Shown: one piece after another, positions 36,005-47,940 of the stretch
Position numbering within the stretch: the stretch's first letter is position 1
Layout: each line of letters starts with the position of its first letter
Assembly: GCA_030272155.1 (NCBI GenBank)
Contig: CP126198.1
Span: forward strand, 3,286,001-3,350,000
Direction of reading: 5' to 3'
Source of the DNA: Tetradesmus obliquus
Taxonomy: Eukaryota > Chlorophyta > Chlorophyceae > Sphaeropleales > Scenedesmaceae
DNA: 64,000 nucleotides
Notes under the pieces: generated by a model
Told to the model about the DNA's origin: nothing
What the model saw: the letters and a program-made list of their open reading frames with translations, nothing else
Database searches by the model: none
Position numbers and translations under genes: made by a program

Positions 36005-37415
36005 GGAAGCAGGAACGGACGGTGCCCAATATATACGAGCTCCCACTGACACAGCACAATTTCGTTACGAAGAGAAATATCTTGAACTATGCAACTATGT
36101 TGTATGTCGGTTGGCCTAGCTCTTGCAGAACATGTGCAAGCTGGCTTCTGCTTGGTTCTCACTCAGAGGAGCTTTGTAGCGTGCTGCGAGCATATGGAGG
36201 GATAATCAACAGACCAAATGTTACAAGCCGACCTGCATAATCTGTATGCAAATGTCAGCGATACCAGTGGCTGGCGAAGGTGTGGGGGTGTGATGGCACG
36301 TACTGCGGAAGTTTGTCTGAACACACATCAATTCCCAGGTAAAATACACTTTTTTGCATGCGAGAGAACCTGCAAGAAACGAACAGCATTACATCGCAGC
36401 TGCCTGTAGAGCTCGAGTTTATACCCACCAGCTTCCTGTCTGAGCTGGAGACCTACACCATGGGACGGGTCGAACGGCTGGGAAGCGCCTAAACCACTGC
36501 TGGGCACCTCGTTATCTCAAACTGGCCCTGCATTGTGATTGTGCTGCCTCCAAAACATTGTCAGAGCTGCAAGCAGGAAAAGGGTGACGTGCAGTGCACT
36601 CATCTTCAGCTTGTCCGCCATGCAGGTTGCATGTATGCAAAACAAGATCTAAAAATCTCTTAAGAGTCAAATGAGCATTGTTTTGGAGCTGGGCTTAAGC
36701 CTCCGCACCAACGGCGCTGCCCCACCTTCCGGGGGCCTGCTGACGGGCTTTGACCCCGCCACATCAAAATCCACAGCAGCAGCATCCAGCCAACGATAAC
36801 GTCACATTTCCTCTCTGCAATCATAGTGTTAGTGTTGCGTACCCGTTGCAATGATGGCAAAGCAGTTGCTGCTGATCCACAGCACAACTCATGATGATTT
36901 GGTTTGGGTCCGAATGGTCAGCACACCCCTTGTTTGGGAGCAAATCTTACCACTGTCGCAGGTTGAAATGTACATAATATGTAGTTACTTGTTGACGTTC
37001 GCAGGGGTCGCCCATGTACAAGTATGACGTCCCCGAGACAGCAGTGTTGCTTGACTTGACTCAAGGCACGTGACGTCCATGACTGCTTTGACTGCAGCAA
37101 GTGTGACAACAATGCAATGTATGCATCTTGCACACTCCCCCCAGAATGTCAGTACTAAGTCACATCAACAGCCACGCATGCCTCGTGCATCGCTGGTTGG
37201 AACAGCGCAACAGCGCATGACAGGGCCGCGCGCCGGTCTCTGTGCGACACTTTGCAGTCTGCAGCTGACCTCCCGCCCCTGGCACTGCTCTGCTGAGCAC
37301 ACATGCTGCTGTTGCACTGAGCAGCTCTGCGCTGCTGGCCAGTGGCAGCAGCACCTCGTAGCTTGCACAGAACCGTGCTGTTTGGCCACCTCAGCAAAGG
37401 CTCAAGCGCCCCCAC
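36005..37415. other. Intergenic: PP2C promoter and TEX47-like 3' side
   Basis: No exon supported. At 37313-37352 there is a 40-base relative of TEX47-like exon 7 (minus strand TGCTGC..CTGGCCAGCAGCGCAGAGCTG), a further partial duplicate of coding sequence. Confidence 0.5.
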
Positions 37416-37624
37416 TCACACGACCGACATCACCACAGGCCGCGCCACTGGCCATGCCACGTCATCATCCAGCAGCAGTGCTGGTGCAGTGCTGCCATAC
37501 ATGCCCAGCCAGTCACTGGCGCTGGGCAGCTCTGCGCTGCTGGCCAGCGACAGCAGCACCTCGCAGCCTGGCAGGTCGTCGTGGTAGGACTCCAGCGAGC
37601 CCAGCTGGTGCAGAGCCTCAGCCT

Positions 37625-37663
<39 letters not shown>

Positions 37664-39433
37664 GCCACGAGGGTTCAGCAGCACGGCAAGACTGTGACGG
37701 GCTGTTGTGCAGGCCCAAGAGGTGCTGTGGGACAAATACTGCTGTGATGTGAGCTGCAGATTTCACAAAACAGCGCTGAGCAACGCAGTACGTCAGCAGG
37801 TGCAAAACTTGACAGCTTGCAATGCTGTGCTGCTGCTGCTGGCGTCGCTTGCCGCAGCCAGATGCCAGCACGCAGCATATGCAGCTGCACAGCACCAGAC
37901 ATACCCGCAGCTAGCTGCTGCACACACTACTGACCTCTGGCAGCACTGACAAGCTGCTTGCGATCCGTCTCTGCGTTGCAACAGCGCTGCTCGCCAGCTT
38001 GACAACTCTGCGAGCATCACCAGCAGCATGCAGGCATCAGCCCTACGCAACTGCACTGCACTGTCATTACTGTTGCTGCTAGCAGAGCACCTAGCTATCC
38101 GAGGGCTGGTTTATTTACTGGGGGCTTTCCAGCTGTTGTACAAGGCTGAAGGCCTGCCGCTGGCCACATATCACCTCTGTCGAGTGCTGTACGCAGCTTC
38201 CACCATCCGTCCGTGTGCGTGATAACACATGCCGCACTGCTGACATAACATAGCCAGCAGTGTAGGCTTGAAGGACGTGGTGCTTACTGTGCTGGGTCTG
38301 CTGCGTCTGCTGTCTCCACGCTGCTGGTTGAAGGAATGAAGGCAGTGAACAGCGCACTGCAGCAGCGGGACGGCAGCCCCTCACTGCTCAGCAGCAACTG
38401 CAGACACAGCAGGCAGTGGCAGCAGGCAGGAGCAGGAACAACCAGTCCCTCGTGTGTCTGCTCTGGAATTCATGCGTACTTGCTGCCATTACTGATGGGT
38501 GGTGCTTCAGCTGGTGTTTCAGCTGCTGTTGGCAGCCGACAAGCCAGTAGCTGCTACTGTTAGCATCATGATGCATGCTGAAGTGGTCTGAGACGCATAC
38601 TGTTAACTACTGTTTGCGGTCAACATCCACTTCCATGCTGCAGGGAGCCACAGTCTGCTTACCCGTGTGTCCTGAAGCAAGCCTGCTGCATCTTGGCTGC
38701 TGCTCAGCTCCTGCAGCACACCTTGGAGGGTGTGCAGGTACCCCTGCATGGCGCGCACACGAATGGAGTATCTATCTGTATGTCTGGTATGCAGCTATGC
38801 GAGCGGCATCTACTGCTTATGCAGATTGCAGCTGCTGCTGGTGCCTGGGCTGCTGGTCAGTGGGTGCTGTTATGCTGTAGCGTTGACACATACAGGAAAC
38901 GAAGGCTCCGTCATTTGCCTGACTAATCCCTCAAAACTCATCAAGGCCCAGCTGGCTGTGCTGGCCTCACCTCCAGGCAGACAAGCAGGCATGCGGGGTA
39001 CACAAGGAGCAGGCCTGTGACTGCATCGCCACCAGGCTGCTGGTTGATCACCCCGGACAGTAAGCCTGGAGAGACAACCAACATGGGCAGGTGTTTAGAC
39101 GATGCTCAAGCTGATTAGCTAGGTGGTGCAGGAGGTCAAGCTGCTGCAGCTGTTAGTCAGGCCATTCTGCAGTGCACTGCACCTGCAGCAGCATCTGCGC
39201 TGCTCTGCCTCTTCTTGAAGCTGCAGACCAGCTGCAGCCTGAACAGGTTGGCTTCACTGATCTACAGACAGCCATAAAGACGACTTTCAGGTTCAGTCTC
39301 AAGCTGCAAGCCGCAAGCATAGCTGCACAAGCTCTGGCTACTGCTGTTGGATTGGGCGTTGCTGTGATGCTCTTGCCTGCTCCTCGCTCAGACTATCCAG
39401 CACCACAGCCAGCAGAGTTTCCCTTGTATCCAT
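37416..39433 (-). CDS. TEX47-family (BLUF-like fold) protein
   Basis: Seven exons: 39433-39377, 39261-39183, 39065-38971, 38743-38663, 38397-38288, 38007-37935 and 37622-37416 (233 residues, all phases closed). Intron 1 uses a GC donor (GAGCAG|GCAAGA); no usable GT precedes the in-frame TAG. Family features: LFRLQLVCSFKKR at the N-terminus, the central VTGLLLVYPACLLVCLE strand-helix block, LLLSSEGLPSR, and the C-terminal CEVLLSLASSAELPSASDWL, MYG and DDDVAWPVARP. This order matches vertebrate testis-expressed protein 47, whose fold is related to BLUF domains but lacks flavin binding. No transmembrane segment. Function in algae unknown; testis expression elsewhere hints at cilia or gametes (inference). 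Confidence 0.75.
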
Positions 39434-40180
39434 GAGTTTGAGCTGTAGCGGAGCTGCCTTTGATAAGGCAGGCTCACTTTCAAGCTGGGTGGAGTGACCT
39501 GCAGTCACTGGTCAAAGTGTATCTTGCACTTCGAGACCCATCATTGCAGAACACGGCGTATGTAAAACGATGTAAAAATGTCTTATCGTAATAGTATGTC
39601 TTGGAAGAACCAGACAACAAACAAAACCCCTCCTGTCGTTGTTGTCGTTGGTGCCTGATGTTTGATTTGCCTAGCCTGTTGCTGAAACCGATCAGCGCAG
39701 ACAGGTTCTCAACTCAACGACTCTTTACGCAATTAGACACACAACTACAGCGTAGGGAGCAACACCTCCAGTTGCTGGTGACCCCGATCACTTGGTGACA
39801 CGCAGAGGTGAGGCGCCCAGCCGATACGTCTGACGTAATAGCTGTTTAAGCTTGTCTGATGGAAGGCGTGACGCATCAGGGACCGTGTGGGTAGTTAAAT
39901 TAGCCGCGAACCACTGCCAGGGCGTTGCTCGCTTTGCATGCTGCGCACGCATGCTAGCTGTTCGCAATGAACAACATGTATTTGAACTGATTCAGCTTTA
40001 CATGTCCGATGCATCACCTGATGCCGATCATCACACCCGCTATGATACAGCAGCAGCATGAGCTGCAGGAGAAGCAGAGTGACAGGGCCAATTGCCTACC
40101 ATCAGCCTCGTGGATACCTTGAACGTGCTGATTTGTGTACCTGTATGCTTCTGCATGCTTGCAGGAAAGCGTGTATCAGC
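39434..40180. other. Divergent intergenic/promoter region
   Basis: Between the minus-strand TEX47-like start and the plus-strand secreted-protein start, so both promoters should lie here. Nothing specific recognised. Confidence 0.5.
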
Positions 40181-41557
40181 ATGGCAAGGCTGGGATGTGC
40201 CTGCTGGGCACTAGCACTGGCCTTTCTGGCGCTGTCAACCAGGGCAGCGCTTGCAGGCCTCATCATTGAAAACGATGGCAGCGACCTGTGTGCAGCAAAC
40301 TTGAAGACATGCACATCCAGATGTGCACTCCCACAGAGCTTCCTGTTCATGTGCAACAGCGGCGGCACATTCAACAAGCCCTACAGCGACTGCAAGTGTG
40401 TCACGCCACCACCCGTCGGCGCACAGACAGACGGAAGTGAGTCCATGATGCAGGCAGGCCGTGTTGCCTGGCGCTGCTGCTGATGCTGCGGCCATGCCTA
40501 GCTGCTCGAACCTTTGCTCTTTCTGATGCCCAGCTTGCAGATGCTGTCACGCCTGCGCCTTGCCTTCGTGATTCTGCACCCAAACCACAGCCCGGCCCCC
40601 ACGCAGACACCACTGACGCGCCCAAATGCTGCTGCTGTGCTTCTGCATCTTCCCGCAGGTGCCATCTTCCAGATGGTGCAGTGGCCGGGCCCAGAGGCCT
40701 GCCAGAGCAACACATGGCTGTATGATTGCGCGCAGTGGATGAACCTGCAGGCCATGAACAACAACCTGCAGGGCCAAGCCACTGACCAGGCCTCCGCAAT
40801 GGCACAGATGGCAGCCATGCAGGCAGCCGAGCAGGCGCAGATGGCAGCAATGCAGGCGGCACAGGAGCAGATGGCAGCAGGCGGCAGCCAGCAGGCAGGC
40901 GGCGCTGGCCAGGCGGCGATGCCAGGTCAGAGCGTGGCAGGTGTGCCAGGCATGGATCAGTCTGCTGCTGCTGGCGTGCCAGGCCTTGGTGGTGCTGGCG
41001 GTGCTGGCATGGGTATGGCAGGAGGAGCAGGCATGGGTGGAGCAGGTGGTATGGCAGGCGCTGGCATGGGTGGTGCAGGGATGGGCGGTGCTGGCATGGG
41101 CATGGGTGGCGCTGGCATGCAGCAGCAGCCCAGCAGCAGCTTGATGGGCAACAACATGCTGGGCCACAGGCATCTCCTGCAAGCTGGCATGATGGGTGCT
41201 GGTGCAATGTCTACTGCTGGCCCCACTGCTATGCCTACAACTAGCCTCAGCGCTGCCTGCCAGAAGCCGATTCAGGGGCTGGTTACTGCTGCTGGGGGTG
41301 GCGTGATGGTGGTGCCAAACTTTAAGGGAGTTGCCACAATGATGACCAGGGGGAATGACACCATGTTCATTCAGCTGGGAGGCCAGGGCAGCAACTGCGT
41401 GGCTGCATACAAGCTCAAGTCTGGCCAGATCATGGATATGGGCAGGCCTAAGGATGCGCCTGCTGCTGCTACCGCTAAGAGCGCGGCCGTTGCGGCGGTG
41501 GTGTCGAGTGCAGCGAGCATCATGCTGGTGCTGGCGACGCTGCTGCTGGCGCTGTGA
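40181..41557 (+). CDS. Secreted, probably GPI-anchored Cys-rich and Gly/Met/Ala-rich protein
   Basis: Exons 40181-40436 and 40659-41557, 384 residues. The start gives a clean signal peptide (MARLGCACWALALAFLALS then an AALA cleavage region). A compact Cys-rich domain follows (about residues 26-80: DLCAANLKTCTSRCALP, FMCNSGG, DCKC), then WPGPEACQSNTWLYDCAQW after the intron, a Met/Gln/Ala repeat (AQMAAMQAAEQ), and a Gly-Met-Ala collagen-like stretch (MGGAGMGGAGMGM). A folded-looking part (CQKPIQGLVTAAGGGVMVVP to CVAAYKLKSG) precedes a C-terminal hydrophobic tail (SIMLVLATLLLAL) typical of a GPI-attachment signal. It probably sits on the cell surface or in the wall. I know no named family for it. 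Confidence 0.75.
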
Positions 41558-43796
41558 TAGCAGCAGGGCTGCAGACAAAGACAAATACGCTCCTCCAGAG
41601 TCATGGTGTTTTGCTATTTGAGGTGGAGCATGTTGAGCAAGCAGGGTGGTGATGGCATCATGTCCGCTTCACACAGGCAAGAGGCGTGCTGTTAGGGTGC
41701 AACTGCAAAGGAAAGGTGCGTGCAGCTGTGAGTGAGGTTCCAACGTGATGCGACTCGCCGGTGTGGGCTTGCGCCGGTGTTTGTGTGGTGCAACTCAGCA
41801 GATTCCAGGCATTGTGCATGAGCATGAGCTGCATGTGTGTATGCACGTATGTGCATGAACATGAGCTGCATGTGAGTGTGTGCTGTGATCAGTTGTGAAT
41901 GCAGCAGCAGCGAGGCCATGCATGTAACACAGCAGTCTTATGGCCGCCCTGCATTCAAGCAGGCATCTGCATAGGTACTACTGCATGCAGTTGTTCACGT
42001 GCAGCTTGGACATTTCAAGGCAAGGCTCAGCAGCTACTGTGTACAGTTCAGCTGAGTTTTGGTGTGTTGTTGGCTGCTGGCGGTTGTCAGAGAAAGCGCC
42101 CCACAGGCTCATTGTGCCTTTGCAAGGGCAGGAGATGGTTCTTGCGTGGTGCACACTTCCATGTGTCTACTATGGGATGGCTATGGGATGGAATGTGCCT
42201 GCTTTGTGGTGTAGGTTCAGAGTGTTTCAGGCTTGATAGTGTTGTGGAGTTGTGTGTGGGTTGTGGCGTCAGCATCAGGACAGCGGCTACTGGACTACAG
42301 CAGAGCAAGCATGGGTTGGTGACATGACGCCACACCATGCAGATGTGCTGCACTGCTATTTGTGTTGGTTTTGATTTTGGCGCCAGCATGGTGCTTGAGG
42401 GGCTTGCAGGATTCTGCCTGCAGCATGACATAGTACTGTGCCGGCCACAAACTGGCCTGTAGCTGCTGAGCTACTGGCTCTGTTGTGCATACATACATGC
42501 TGCTGTTGCTTCCACAGATGCTGCATGTTTTCTTATCTCAGATCACACAGGAGCATAAGACTGAATGAGCATCATTGCAACGCGGTGCAACGCTGCACGT
42601 GGCGCCCACAGTGCAGCCCGCCGTGGCAGCTAGTGTCATGTTTCAGGGTTTGTAGGATGAGAGGGGACTGGGTTGCGAAACCCTGTGCGTACTACGTAGT
42701 ATACTTGCACAAGCTGCCAGTCTGGTCGCGGTCAGTATTCACAGAAACCCTATCCTGTGCTTTAGCTCAAAGCTGAAGGTGTTGCTTTTATTCTGGGTGT
42801 AGTGGTTGTCACTGCAGGAGGCTCCTTCCTGGTTCAGTATTGTGATGTAAAATGACGAATTCGATGTTTTTGGTGGTCAAAGTCATGTAACACCCTGATC
42901 ACCAAGTCTGCCCGGCACTTGAGTCAAGTTGTCACAGCCTCAATCATCGCCAAAACATATTACAAGTCAAGCACATGCATGCACAAGTCAGGCACATGCA
43001 TATGCAATCAAGCTGTAGCGATGATTTTCCCGTGCCATAGCTCAGCCCAAATATACAAGACGTACGAAAACGGCTCTCATGGTACAAGCAATAAAAACCA
43101 ATACACCAGCTGGCCACTGGCCACCTACAGTCTATGACGCTACAGGATTGCAGGCACCAAGACAGCACACTGAAGTACAGCGGCATGATCTACGGCAGGC
43201 TGCTGTGGCACCCTTGCTGCCAGTCAGTGCACCTGGTGTCGTTCAGGCCTTCTAACAACGCTGCACAATTGTTTTGCAAAATGATAACAACGCTGCACAG
43301 TTCCTGTATGAATGACGTGACCAATAGTGACGCTCCAGAAGTACACGAGCCCAGAATGAGCAGCAAAGCATAGCAGCAAGATCTGCACATACACAGCAAT
43401 GCTACGGGTCAAAAATACACTACACTACACCTCAGGACTGAGACCTGCCTCAGGCACAAGCCCGGCGAGCCGCTACTCAAGTCATGAGGGTGTTGGTGAT
43501 TGTTTGATCAAGGAATCAATGACAGCACGCCCAAGTGTAGCAGCAAGACCTGCACATCTGCAGCAACAGCAACAAGACCTACGGTCTATGCCGCTACACG
43601 ATCGCAGGCACCAAGACAGCACACTGAAGGACAGCGGCATGATCTGCAAAGTTGCTGTGGTGCAAAAATAACTGCAGTGCTGTTGTGCAACATGTTGCAA
43701 CCTCATGATCATCAACGCAATATCTCTGTCAACACCACAGATCACGCCATAAGCAACATGAGTTGGCAGCCCATACGCTGATCCCAGCTTCTGCCA
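41558..43796. other. Convergent intergenic region with a diverged direct repeat
   Basis: Holds the 3' UTR of the secreted-protein gene. A segment at about 43131-43198 recurs at 43588-43650 (shared GCAGGCACCAAGACAGCACA and CAGCGGCATGATCT), and flanking AGCAGCAAGA-CTGCACAT sequences recur too (43374 and 43539), so about 450 bp may be an old duplication. No exon recognised. Confidence 0.5.
41933..41937 (+). terminator. TGTAA polyadenylation signal of the secreted-protein gene
   Basis: First TGTAA downstream of the stop, giving a 3' UTR of about 375 bases. Confidence 0.45.
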
Positions 43797-46700
43797 TTAC
43801 ATACTGCCCTGCGCATACCTACTCAATGCTGCGCCTTGTGACTGCAGCCACCGCGAAACAGCCGCCGTCAGTGCCTGCAAGCTCCTGCCCAAAGCACGCA
43901 CAGCCGCCATAATCCGCTGCCAGTCCATCGCCAGCAGAAACTCATACGCGCCCCACAGCATACACCCCATGTTGCCAACCAACACCAGCACACCAATCAC
44001 ATCTTTTGCAGCCGCCGGCAGCGCCACAAACACACCAGTAGCCGGCTCCCGAGCCCGCTCTGTCAGCAGCACCAGCGCAATATAGCTGGAGGCAGTTAGA
44101 CAGATCGCCCCGCCCACCATCAGGCGCTGTAAGCGCTGGCATCTGTACGGCCGCATGTACAATAGTGCGGCAACAGCAAATGTGAGCATCACATTCATTA
44201 GGCAAGCCTGGTAGAACTCCCCAAGCTGGTTTGAAAACACAGTAACGGCAACACATACGGCGGTTTGCACCATAGTCATGCTCTCCCAGGCGCGTGCAGC
44301 GCCTCCCCTGTAGCAGCGCAACAGGCTGCCAAAGCGCAGCAGCGAGGGCGCATCCATGCGCTTTGAGCTGCGCAGAAGCAGCACTGCTAGCCCAACTGGC
44401 ATGCCAAAGCATACAAACAGGATGCCAATGACACCCACAGTGGGTCGCAGCAGCGCATGTGCTCCGGTACCGCACTGCATGTTTGCATACCCTGCCCATA
44501 CATGCTGGAGCTCAGGCGGGTTGGCTGCTGTGCGCACAGGCAGACACACAAACAGCTGCAGGCACGTCCTCACCAAGCTTGGATAGAAGAAGAAAACAGC
44601 AGCTAGCGTGATTAGGTGCATTCTGCATTGCACCAAGTGCCTTGACGACACCACCGGCTTGCGTGGAACGTTGAAATGCGTGCGCAGCTGCCGCATAACG
44701 CTCCAGAAAGCCAGCTCTAGCAGCAGCAGCACCGACAGCATGGCAAACGGCATGCAGAAAAGCGACACAACACGTGCAACAGCTACAGCCTCTCCACTGA
44801 GACCCAAACCCAATGACTTGACCAGGCAATCTACAGACAGAGGTGGCGCATGTCCAGCTGCAAGTATAACACTAAGAGCTGCCAGTGGCTGTGCAATGAC
44901 AGAAGGCCACTGCAGCTGCATGGATGCCAGTATGGCCCAGAACTGCAGGAACAGCAGAAAGCACCGCAGCACATCTGACGGCTTGCTCCTGCTGCATCCG
45001 ATGCCATCCTCAGGAGCAGCCGCACTTCTGCTGCTGCTGTTGTCATCTTGATGATGTCCAGTACCGCTTGTTGGGGCACCTGCTGCTTCCAAGCTGGATG
45101 CTGCTGCTGCTGTTGCAGCAGTGGCGGTGCTACACCTGTCAGACCAACTTCTTGCACCCGCCGGCGGCAGCAGCGGAACACGCGCAAGGTTGGCGCCTGC
45201 TGCAGCAACATCTGCAGGGCTTGCATCTGCTGTACCTACAAGCTGGGGCCTAGCCTTCGCCGGCTTGCTAGCATACAGGCCATCCTCTGACTGTGCACTC
45301 GCTGCTGCACTGTCCTCTGCAGCGCTGCTGTAGCTGCTCAGGCTGTTGCTGCTGCTGTTGCTGCTGACGGCAGCAAGGAAACTGGTGTTTACTGTACTGA
45401 TTCCAGGCAGGCCTGACACTCGCCCCGAAGCTGAGCCAGCAGCAGCAGCAGCAGCAGCAGTTGGCTGTGCCTCTGCATCCGGGAATTGCGCAGGTCCAGC
45501 AACCACACCTTGCAAAGACCCATACCTGCCTGCTGCTTTGGGCGGCAGCCGCAGCAAGCGAGGAGAAGCTGGGTGTGGTGCCTCTCCAGCAGTACGACTG
45601 CCAGCAGCAGTGCTGCCTGCTTGCAGGAAGCTCAGAGGCTTAGCAGCAGCAGGCTTTGCTGCCAGTGACTCCTTGGCCTGAGGCGGTACAGAGAGCCAAA
45701 AGGATGGCAGCCGTGCTGCTCCTGCTGCATCCCCTGGAGCTGAATAATCTCCCGGGTACTGCTGGTTGTTGTTATTGTTGTGGTGGTGATGGCGGTGTGG
45801 GTGGTGTACATGTGTTGGCAAGCTGCCAGCTGCAGCGTTCCTTTGGGCTGTTGGTGCTGTTGGTGGGTCGCTGCAGACAGCCGGAGTTTGACGGCTGAAG
45901 ACACCTGTCACTGAACCAGCAGCCCGCTTGACTGCAGCTTGCAGCTTCTGCCAGCTGCTGATGGGCAGATGGCAGGCATCTGCATGAGGGCTGCACTGAA
46001 CAACTGGCAGCTGCTGGATTGGACTTGGGCCGGGCCTGTGTCCGATGTTTGCTTTGCACATGGTGGCAAGCTGCACTGCTGGCGCTGCTGCTGCTGCTGC
46101 TGCTGCTGCTGGATGCCCACCAGGTGCTGCTGCTTGGCTGGGTCCAGGTGGGTGAGGTGGTGGTGGTGTCTGGTGGGCAGCTGGGTGCACAGCGCAGGCA
46201 GCTGCTGCCAGCTCAACGTTTTCAGACTCTGCAAGCACCAGCAATTCATGGCATGCAACACCACAAGCATGTACAGCAACATCAGTAGAAAGTGGTGCAT
46301 GTCATTTTTGGACGACTGCAGTGCCAGGTGCTCTGTAGCACAACAAGAGAGCATGTCACCCAAAGCCAGCAGCTGGCAGCAAACAAACTGCCCCATAAAG
46401 CTGTACAGCGTTGAGACATGCTGTGTGTCCAACCATTGCTCTCCTGTTGTAAAGATGGCACATCACACACGGCAAGTGCCCCTGACAGTGCCGCACCTGC
46501 GAGGTATGCCCAAAAGCGAATGCCGAGCAGCAGCACCAGCACAGCCACAGCAAACACCGCAGCAGCAGCACGCTGGCCGATGCACCTGGAGCATCTGAGC
46601 AGCAGGCCCTTGGGACCATAGCCAGGAGCACACACTGCACACACAACAAGCAGCAGCAGCAGCAGCAGCAGCAGCAGGCTGAGTCAGTGCTGGTAGTAAC

Positions 46701-47940
46701 AAGCACGCAGGCAGTTGCTACAGCACCCGCGGTGGGCAGCACAAACATCAAGGTGCCCCAAATGTGGCAGTGTGGAGCTGTCAAAACTTCAACACCTACT
46801 GCTGTTGCTCCACCAGATGAGTGCCCGAACTGCTCATATGCAGAATGCCATACATTGACACAATGTCTGCCTTGCAACTGCGGATGATGCATGCCTTACA
46901 ACATACTTGGGCGCCTGCTGCACAGTATACTAGTAGCTGCAGCGGAAGCTGTGCAATGTGGCAAGAACACCTGCAGTTATTGCACTGCGGCAGCTGCCAG
47001 CTTGTCTCACCAGCACACAGTACGCCAGAGTACCCCTGCAGGAGCCAGTGCCAAAGAGACAGTTCAGCAGGGCAGAGCATCCTGGTCAGCAGTGACGACC
47101 AGATACTGCATGCAGCACCTTTGGGCAGCTGCGGCAATAAAGCAACAGCTCATGGTTTGACGAGGATGCAAGCTGCTCATGCGCGCATTGCTGCAGTGCA
47201 AACTTGAAACGGCTGGGCAGCCCTGTAAGCAGTAGATGTGATGCACAGGTGACATCCTCGGGCTATGCTGCTAGCAGCACACGCACCTCTGCGCATTGCC
47301 TGGCGAGATATGTTGCAGTGCTGCAGTTGCTGCTGCAGGAGGTGCCGCCCCCCACACAGGATGGCGTTGAGGTGTTGCAGGAGGGGTGGCACTGCCGCAG
47401 CGCATGCTGGGGGTGGCCTGCTGCAGCACATGCTGCTGCAGGAAAACCTAGGCAGGCACGTGGATTGGGACACCTGCGCCGGATTCAACGCGTGTGCATG
47501 CATGGAGAGACAAGGTTGACAGCAGCAGATGCTGGTATAAGAAGTAGCAGCTGCTGGTGGATTGCCTCTCAAACCAGCTGCAAGCGTTGCATTCTTGCAT
47601 GCTGTTGTTGCAAGACCAGGAAGTGTCTTTGAGCTTCACATGCAATCCTATAATGTTCATACCTGCTCATGCTCGCTGAGTTTGGGCTTGGTTGCCACCA
47701 GCCAGGTGCAGGCAGCACCAGGGCACCACCCAGGCACCTGGCCTGACTGCTGTCACACTTGGTGCAGGGCTGGCTGCTGCCTGCAACTCCAAACTCTCCT
47801 GCAGGGCACTGCATCGGTGCTTGCTGGGCAGCAGCACATCTTAAACCACCAAACACCGCAGCTGCAAGGAACAGCCATATGCAACGGGTATGCTGGGGAG
47901 CAGCAGCTCTTCCAGTGCTGCGGGACCGCACTGGTTGCAT
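43797..47940 (-). CDS. Large multi-pass membrane protein with Cys-rich ectodomain
   Basis: Exons 47940-47663, 47473-47287, 47035-47011, 46634-46497 and 46228-43797, 1,019 residues with closed phases. N-terminal signal peptide (CIWLFLAAAVFGGL), then an extracellular Cys-rich region: MQCPAGEFGVAG..PCTKCDS, GWWQPSPNSASMSRCPNPRAC, several CxxxC pairs, and GYSGVLCAVCAPGYG, which resembles GCC2/GCC3- and EGF-like modules. A first membrane segment lies about 184-209 (AVFAVAVLVLLLGIRFW), followed by a roughly 420-residue low-complexity loop (His/Asn/Ser/Ala-rich), then about seven more hydrophobic segments to the C-terminus (for example ILFVCFGMPVGLAVLLL and VLVLVGNMGCMLWGAYEFL). This plan matches large algal/protist Cys-rich TRP-channel-like membrane families, but I cannot assign transport activity. 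Confidence 0.75.

Noticed and set aside
40547..41584. 345-residue minus-strand open frame opposite the secreted-protein gene
   Set aside because: Ser/His/Ala-rich shadow of the Gly-Met-Ala repeat; the plus strand has signal peptide, Cys module and GPI tail in phase.
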